From positions 1 through 64,000 of the forward strand of contig JAANDG010000140.1 in assembly GCA_036852015.1 (NCBI GenBank): a stretch of 64,000 bases of DNA. The letters are read 5' to 3'. The notes beneath the pieces were generated by a model that saw nothing but the letters and a program-made list of their open reading frames with translations, had not been told where the DNA came from and made no database searches. The translations under genes and the position numbers were made by a program. The DNA is from Pelodera strongyloides. Its lineage: Eukaryota > Nematoda > Chromadorea > Rhabditida > Rhabditidae. Within the stretch, counting starts at the first letter, position 1. Each line of letters opens with the position of its first letter. Shown one piece after another: positions 57,585-64,000 of the stretch.

Positions 57585-60500
57585 CTGAAATCCAGGAGAC
57601 TCAAAATGATCATAAAATAAAGCTATAGAGGAAGAATGGGGAGGTTAGAATCATGATGTCTATGACTAGCGGCATAAATAAAAAAAAATTCGAAAACTAC
57701 TGTGGTTCCACGATGGATGTATGCTAGTGCCGTAAAAAAGTGGAAATTCTCGGCCTAAGCCACAATAGAGAAAGTATTTGGTTCAGACATCAAAAAGGTA
57801 CACTATCTCTAACCTCACCCACCAAATGTTTGTTATCCAAAAACACTCTTTTTCAGTTTGGAAAAGAATCCCTCTTCACCATTCTTTTCGTGTCTGATAC
57901 TCTCATCGGTGGGCACACTCTCTGCTGTCTCGACACGATGTCCTGAAAAGCAGGACTTTTAGTATATGAGTTATGAGAACAATATTCGTCACGATATTTC
58001 ATTTTTTTTAGTGAGAGTGTGTCACCGATGATACTTGTAATGTAAGCTGGGCCTCTTAGCTCTCCGCTCTACTTTGGCCGCATGCACGAACACCGGGATC
58101 CTCCCTGGGTGGGATGATCTGTCTCTACGTGTCACCGGTTAGCATGATCCCTCTCTTCCTCTAACCTCCCACTTGGAAGCTCCCGGCGTTCGTGCATACG
58201 GCCGGAATGCGTAGCAACAGACACGTCTCTCTCAGTATTCAAACACATCTTACATACATCTTAAAGTGAAATACTGGCCGGTTTTTGAATCACATCGGGT
58301 ACATCAGAATTCTTATGCATCTTATGCAAAGGAGCATACATTAAAATAAAAAATCGAGCTAAATTAAATTCGAGTAAATTGGCACAAATACGTAAGAACT
58401 CCAGAGTTGTCCACGATGCGCTTCAAAAACCGGCAGGTATTTCGCTTTAAACAATATTACTGCGATTTCATAAGTTGATGAACAAGAAAAGAGGCATCGT
58501 CAAAGTACAACGTCAAGAAACATAATTCAACGAATGTTTGATATCCTAACATATCAGTTTAAATACAAATAAAAACTGAGCTCACAAAACACGGATACAG
58601 CTAACAATGCAATACCTTTGGTCTCTTGCGCGTTCTTCTTCTCTGCCGTCTCCTCCTTCGGCGTGTTCTCTGACTTTGATGTGTGTTTCTGTGTCTCCTT
58701 CTTCTTCGTTTTCTCTTCTACAGCCGGAGTGTCCAATTTTACCGTACCCGTTAGTGGCTTATCCGTTGCGGCCCAAGCATTCATTATGGCACGTTGCTCT
58801 TTAGTCAATTGCCTAAAATAGGGTATTTGTAAACAAGCAAAGTAATCCGAAGCAAGAAAAAAAAACAAGACCCCGTCCGACATCATACAGTTATCGAATG
58901 AAAATTCTAGAAGTTAAATATTGGAAATAGTTATTCACCGATTACGCAATCAGAAGTGTTTAACTAAGAAGAACAATGAGTAGCTTACTTGGGAACAACG
59001 ATCTTCATCGTAATATACTGATCTCCATATCCGGCACGGTTTATCCGCTTGATGCCCTTTCCCGTTAACCTAAACGCATATTTAATAACCCATGACACTG
59101 CACCAAGAATAAAGCACATAAGCAAAATATGTCCCCCACAATTCCAAAGAGAAACAAATAAAGATCAAACAAGCTAACAAACCAAATATATCCAAAATAA
59201 TGTAAACTAACTTCATTTTTGTGTGACTACTCGTTCCCGCTGGGACATGAACGTAAGTGTCTTCGTAGATTCCGGGGACCTAAACATACATTATACATAA
59301 CGATTTCAGAATGAAATGCATGTTCTGTAAGACGCAAAACGTGCATCTTCGAAGGATCGCGAAAAGTTGGAATGCTTATTTTTTATTCGAAAAAATGGAC
59401 AAGATAATTTTCGTAGAGTATGATATCTCTTAGTATGTTTTAATGAGGTTTGTATGTGTATTAGTTTGGACCCTTGTTAGTAGGAACCACTGTGAAGCCG
59501 TTCGTATTAGGGCATCCTTTTGATGCACATGTTTCGATGTATGTATCAGTAAACATTTACACAACGCTTAGTGGCGGAGCTCTTTGGCTTGCTCCACACT
59601 GAGCTCCGACTCTACTTTTATACCCAAAAGCTATCCTTGTATATTAGCGATAGGAATCTAAAATACCTCTAAGGTAGGAGGCCCAAAGTTACCTTACAGC
59701 CCGAGGATTAAGTCTAAAAGGCGGATACCTTAACCGTTCCTCCCAGGATACACTGTCCCACGGTCACATCCACGTCACAGTAAATGTCATCCTTCTCGCG
59801 GCGGAATTTAGCAGACGGCTCCACCAAACAGTGAAGAATCACAATGTTCTGAATGAAGAATCTTCTTATTATATAAAAGAGTAACTGTAGGTAATTTGTA
59901 TGTCGATGTGCGTTACGGAAATGCAAATTTCCGACAATTGTTCCGCGTGTTCGGGTATAAAAAGAGTGTAGCAGCTCAATGTCGAAGTACTCCGTTAATG
60001 AATCCCGAGCATTTTCCGAGAAACTTTGCGTTTCCGAGGATTTTCCGCGGATTCTCCGAGAAGATTCTCGGAAAAAGCTCGGAAACTTTGAGGTTCTCGG
60101 GCCGAGCTCGGAAAATAGGCGGGCCGAGCTCGGGAGCTGTATCTTTGTCCGTTTCCGAGCATTTCCCGCGGATTTTCCGAGTATTTTCCGAGAAACTTTG
60201 CGTTTCCGAGCTTTTTCCGACTAAAAACCTAGTAGGAAAATAGTAAAAAACTAGCTGGTTTTTCCGCGGGAAATGCTCGGAAACAAATATCATAGTATGC
60301 ATATGCAATTGTTTCCTGTTATGTGAAGATAATAAACGCAGCTATTGTATACTAGTGCTACACAGAACTCATAGCAAACAACAAATGGTACAGAAACATT
60401 GTGTTTTACCAATCATCTTTAATACTACACCCAACACCGTTCGCAAAAATGCTGAGTTTGCTTTAATCTGAAATCTGAAATGTCCCTAAAAACCAAACAC

Positions 60501-62895
60501 ACATACCTTTCCCACATTTAGTTGTAATTGTTCCCGATCGTGCACACCAGCGGGGATTGACACTTGCACCTAAAAATACAGCACATTACTATCACAAAAT
60601 CAAGTTAAGCAAGTATTTGAATCAGAAACTGTTTCTTCATTAGAAGATATGATACCCTTTCAGGAAGAGAAACACGCGAGAACAAAAAGGAAATTGTGAC
60701 AAGAAAGTCAACTATTTGACAGTTTTAGAAAACAAAAACTCAGTGCAAACAAAGAAAGAAGGGCAAATGAATTAGCCACGATTATTTAACACGACAACAC
60801 CTTCAAGTTAATGTACAGTACTCAACCAACCTTCCTTCTTTGCACAGTCTGCCCCTTTCCTTCGCATTCCTGACACGGATTCTTGTTGTAACTTCCGGAA
60901 CCGTAGCAACTAAAAAGTTTCGAGAATGAGAATTTTGGAGAATTTATATAAACATGTACGAAATAAACAGTAAATGTTTCAGCTTCCTTTGTTAATATCG
61001 AATGTAAAGGAAGCATCGCTATTCCAAGTTTTGGACCAACTCAGAAAAATAAAAAAAATTATACAACTTACATTACAACAAATTATAAATAAACCAAGCG
61101 TATCAATATAAATACAATTATTAATAATAATAAATCTCCACAGATTACAGATTATACTAAAATACGATTCAAACAGAAGAGGCAGGTCAAACAGAAGAGA
61201 CCCATACGGTCTAAAAAGAGAAAGAAATCCCAACCGTTGACATGTCTGTTGATAGAAGAATCCTCCTTGAAGACGCTGTGACGTCATTCCGGTACCATTA
61301 CAATACGGACAAGCAACCTAAATTACGAAACTGAGAACAAAACCATCAAGCGAAATACCGGTCGGTTTTTGAAACGCATCGTGGACAGCTGAATTCTTAC
61401 GTATTTATGCTAAGTTACAATTTAGCTAGATTTTTTTTATTCTAATTTATGTTCATTTCATTTGCATATGCTGAATAAGAGTGAATAAGAATGCGGGTGT
61501 ACTCGATGTGTTTCAAAACCCGACCGGTATTTCGCTTTAAAGAAAAACAAAGTACGGATAATAAACTGTAATATTTAGGACCAAATTATGAATAAAAAAA
61601 GTTGAATACAACTTCAACTTCAGTAAACAATTCCCCGGAAGGGGCTTGAAAAGGCAAAGCCTACCTTTTTATGTCCTGGTTGCACTTGAGTTCCATGACA
61701 CGTGTCACAGTTTTCCACAACATTGCATGTGACAGATCGTGACACACCTCGAGCAGCCTCTTCGAAAGTCAGGCGAACCTGTGAAAATCGAAGATTTAGA
61801 AACAATCTCATAAAGTATCGCTTCTCCGAGAATTACTGAATCAGTTGTTCAGCTTATTATCGTCTACTGCGATGTATGGAAAGAAACACAGTATTCCTCA
61901 AAGGAGTAAGTGAATATTAAATAGTTATTAATAACTTAGTAAATAGTAAAGTGACAGGAAAGCAATTCAAGACAGTTCTATTATGAATAGTTACGCTAAA
62001 TACCTGAATTTCCTCAGCACGAGCATGACCGAAAGAAGAATCGCTGAACGAGTCCCAATTAATACCGCCCTGGAAGAAAGATCATTTAAAATTTAAAATT
62101 GCAGCAAGAAAACACAACGTACATGTATATAGATGTGGACAAGCTTCACTCTTCAAAATATACCAGGAAACGGAAAATCAATTACTCCGCCAATAATGCG
62201 AAATTCGAAGCCGAAGTACCTTACAGCAAGAAGACAGAAGACTTGTAAATTAATTTCTTACAATAGTAATCCACTATCCACAATTCCAGAGGCCGAGCAA
62301 ATGATACAGATACAAACAAGACCAACCAGATCAACAAGACCAGTGTGTCTTTGTATACTTTGTACTTTGTAACCGTAGTCAAACTCACTGATTTTCCAAA
62401 TCCAAACACATTTCGGAAAAATTCATTCGGGTCGATATTACTCTGATAATGCCAACCACTGCTAGGGCCACCAGCGCCTACAATGATGAAAGTAATAAAT
62501 CAAGGACACGTTTCACTCAAATGCATAAGTTTGTCATAGTATCTGGAGATGGTACGTGATTTTACCCAGGCAATATAAAACATGTTGGAAATTACGGTGC
62601 AGTGAATTAAGCACGAGCCCACGAGCATATCACCAAGTTGGACCAATAATCACAGACGGTTGATATAAAAAGTAGTAAACCTTATTCCTTGTTAAATGTA
62701 TATTATATGTAAATATTAATAGCACAAATATTAATTAAAAAAAAATGTTTTACGCTTCAAGAGCGTGCACCTTTATTCAAGGATGAAAATACAGATTCAA
62801 TTATAGTACTTACCGCCGCCTCCCATTCCTCCCATTGTATTGCCTGCCGCCCCATACATGTCATATTCTCGTTTCTTGTTGTCATCAGACAACAC
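57502..62895 (-). CDS. DNAJA3: Mitochondrial DnaJ (Tid1/DNAJA3 type), 5' end beyond window
   Basis: Exons 62814-62895, 62389-62477, 62004-62069, 61665-61778, 61235-61317, 60831-60909, 60507-60569, 59729-59848, 59212-59279, 58989-59069, 58616-58812, then either 57833-57942 or 57502-57584; all phases agree. The first visible exon is the end of the J domain (VLSDDNKKREYDMYGAAG) and Gly-rich linker. Four zinc-binding motifs follow: CDTCHGTQ, CPYCNGTG, CQRCYGSG, CQECEGKG. Then the substrate-binding C-terminal domains (VQVSIPAGVHDREQL, VDVTVGQCILGGTVK, LTGKGIKRINRAGYGDQ). As an Hsp40 it would hand unfolded clients to mitochondrial Hsp70. The HPD motif and targeting peptide lie upstream of position 64000. 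Exon 58616-58812 ends in a Lys/Glu-rich tail. Confidence 0.9.
57833..57942 (-). CDS. DnaJ alternative terminal exon (long-form type)
   Basis: Acceptor TTTTCAG at 57943; reads HRVETAESVPTDESIRHEKN and ends GEEGFFSKLKKSVFG with stop TAA. The ending matches the human TID1-long C-terminus type (EEGFLSKLKKMF as I recall it). Same phase as the exon at 57502-57584. Confidence 0.8.
58076..58203. mobile_element. Foldback element (I3)
   Basis: Arms GGCCGCATGCACGAACACCG and GTTCGTGCATACGGCC inverted. Related in style to I1 and I2; target duplication not clear. DnaJ intron. Confidence 0.6.
58261..58450. mobile_element. TTAA-flanked miniature element (A5)
   Basis: TTAA at both ends; TTAAAGTGAAATACTGGCCGG and complement. 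DnaJ intron. Confidence 0.8.
59430..59570 (+). mobile_element. Retroelement 3' end, second copy
   Basis: Matches 1430-1550 (for example ACCCTTGTTAGTA versus GCCCTTGTCAGTA, and TTAGGGCATCC versus TTAGGGTATCC). In a DnaJ intron; diverged and without coding part. Confidence 0.55.
59866..60330. repeat. Dispersed repeat K, interrupted copy
   Basis: Inverse match to 26091-26255, split at GTA by the element at 59990-60294. DnaJ intron between exons 60507 and 59848. Confidence 0.65.
59990..60294. mobile_element. TTCCGAG-rich inverted-repeat element
   Basis: About 305 bp inserted in repeat K; GTA occurs on both sides (59987-59989 and 60295-60297), so the duplication is GTA or TA. Ends share CCGAGCATTT. 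Inside, TTCCGAG and CTCGGAA recur more than fifteen times in both directions. Confidence 0.7.
61346..61540. mobile_element. TTAA-type miniature element (A6)
   Basis: Right TTAA intact, left mutated to TCAA; AAGCGAAATACCGGTCGGTT and diverged complement. DnaJ intron. Confidence 0.75.
62745..62781 (-). repeat. Short retroelement tail fragment
   Basis: 37 bp identical to the 3' end at 49671-49706 (minus strand, CTTGAATAAAGGTGCACG...). Reads as a severely 5'-truncated insertion in a DnaJ intron. Confidence 0.55.
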
Positions 62896-64000
62896 CTTGA
62901 GAAATTAGCATTTAATACTAATAGTGTTACTCTTACCTTACATATACAGATATATTCCCCGAGTTCCGGAGCAAGAACAATTGTATGCTACTGCTACGGC
63001 ACCCTAACACTGAGGAAACTTGGCCGGGGGGCGGCGCGCCCCAGGCCCCACTTCGCGGGGCCGCGCACCCCCCGCGCGCCCATCGCCCGTGTCTCGCCCA
63101 TTGGGCTGGGATGGGCTCCACCACCGAAAATCGCTGGGCGGCAGGTGGGCCAGTAGCGCGCCACGGGTGCGCGAAAAATTTATTGTGGAAACTGCAAGAT
63201 ACTCAGTGAAGGGGCATTTAACACTACGCAGCGAAACGATATTATTTCCCAACTTGTGCATTTCAACCTCCAGCAAACTGTTGTTTTTCTTATTCATAGA
63301 GTTTGAATTGTAGTACTTTTATTTAAATTGTTGGCTTTATGTTATTAGTTAATTAGTTTGTTGTTACTGGCCCGCTGATCTTGTTTAGAATTCTTTTTAC
63401 AGAAGATTATTAGGAATAGATGCTTATTATTAGTTTAGCTTGTATACAGTTTTATATATTCGATTTTTTGGAATTTAGCGAACTCTAAATGCCGTACTTA
63501 TACCGTAATCGTCGAACAGAAGTGCATCATACACGCACTTTCGCAAAACTAAGCTCAAAATTAGTCGCATTTCATTTACTTTTAGAATATTATTTCCCAA
63601 CTTGTGTGGTGATTGTTTTCTGTACCTGTTTCTTCTAGTAAACCATCTCTTCTCCATTCTCGTATCGGTAAACCACGTGTCGACCTTTCCTTCACGTCAG
63701 TGAAAATAATGTTGACTTTCTTAACTGTAAATCTAAGATTTATAATGAGAGTCGGTTGCATTTACTTTCACAATATATTTATTTACAGGATACATGTCGA
63801 GCCGAAAACCATCGTATTATAGATGAGGATGAGGACAGATAGGTAGGTTATTTACAGTAAAAGCTGACGAGATATTGCTGTTTTGTTGCCACGCGTATTT
63901 TCAAAATGATTTTACGTTTTTTAAAGTAATACTCAAGATTCACTTGGTAATGGGTTGATCGAATCACTGTATTTCATGGATGCACAATACCTTTATAATT
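62896..64000. other. 5' intron or flank of DnaJ, no further exon found
   Basis: No J-domain HPD sequence is present, so the upstream exons lie outside. Contains a GC-rich island at about 63020-63175 and two copies of ATATTATTTCCCAACTTGTG (63239 and 63589). Confidence 0.5.
63020..63175. other. GC-rich island
   Basis: About 155 bp that are mostly G and C (for example GGGGGGCGGCGCGCCCCAGG) within DNA that is otherwise strongly AT-rich. Open in several frames, none convincing. Confidence 0.6.

Noticed and set aside
62985..63313. Overlapping Pro/Arg/Gly-rich frames
   Set aside because: Produced by the GC-rich island being free of stops in several frames; no domain or splice support.

Overview
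The window reads as nuclear DNA of an invertebrate animal (genus not determinable from sequence alone). Genes are cut into short exons (mostly 60-240 bp) by GT-AG introns, the DNA is AT-rich, and it is packed with eukaryotic mobile elements: CR1/Jockey-like LINEs, a Gypsy element, a short LTR element, Penelope-like, hAT-like, Tc1-like, TTAA-flanked (piggyBac-type) and CWG-flanked (PIF/Harbinger-type) elements. All well supported host genes lie on the minus strand. I rebuilt them by hand from splice sites and reading-frame phase.

Layout. 1-3.8 kb: satellite of ~61-bp units, interrupted by one retrocopy. 4.2-8.7 kb (-): six-exon coiled-coil gene resembling PMF1/Nnf1 of the Mis12 kinetochore complex, with a CR1-like LINE (+) in its large intron. 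9.6-13.6 kb: Tc1 and LINE debris, a 180-bp tandem repeat and a foldback element. 13.95-26.0 kb (-): GH18 chitinase gene, at least ten exons, whose introns hold a complete but internally deleted Gypsy element, a Penelope-like unit with hammerhead-like motifs, a 1.6-kb LTR element with apparently identical LTRs, and many miniature elements. 27.5-30.7 kb: second satellite, 52/63-bp units. 30.8-38.5 kb: tandem array of a 288-bp tRNA-bearing unit, split by a 5.6-kb hAT-like element (8-bp TSD) that itself holds a second hAT-like element (8-bp TSD), and ending in an inverted copy. 39.2-40.6 kb (-): decayed LINE reverse transcriptase. 41.7-48.4 kb (-): twelve-exon gene with a continuous 687-codon frame, of unrecognised family with a SET-like segment; six of its introns carry the same ~90-bp hairpin. 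51.2-55.3 kb (-): tyrosine-kinase-like pseudokinase lacking the catalytic residues. 57.5-62.9 kb (-): mitochondrial DnaJ (Tid1/DNAJA3 type) with two phase-compatible terminal exons; its 5' exons lie beyond the window.

The host genes show no operon-like link and look like ordinary neighbours. The most informative material is the nested transposition record: several insertions can be compared with an unoccupied copy of the same repeat inside the window, giving exact ends and target-site duplications. No CRISPR array, rRNA gene or convincing intact functional tRNA was found.
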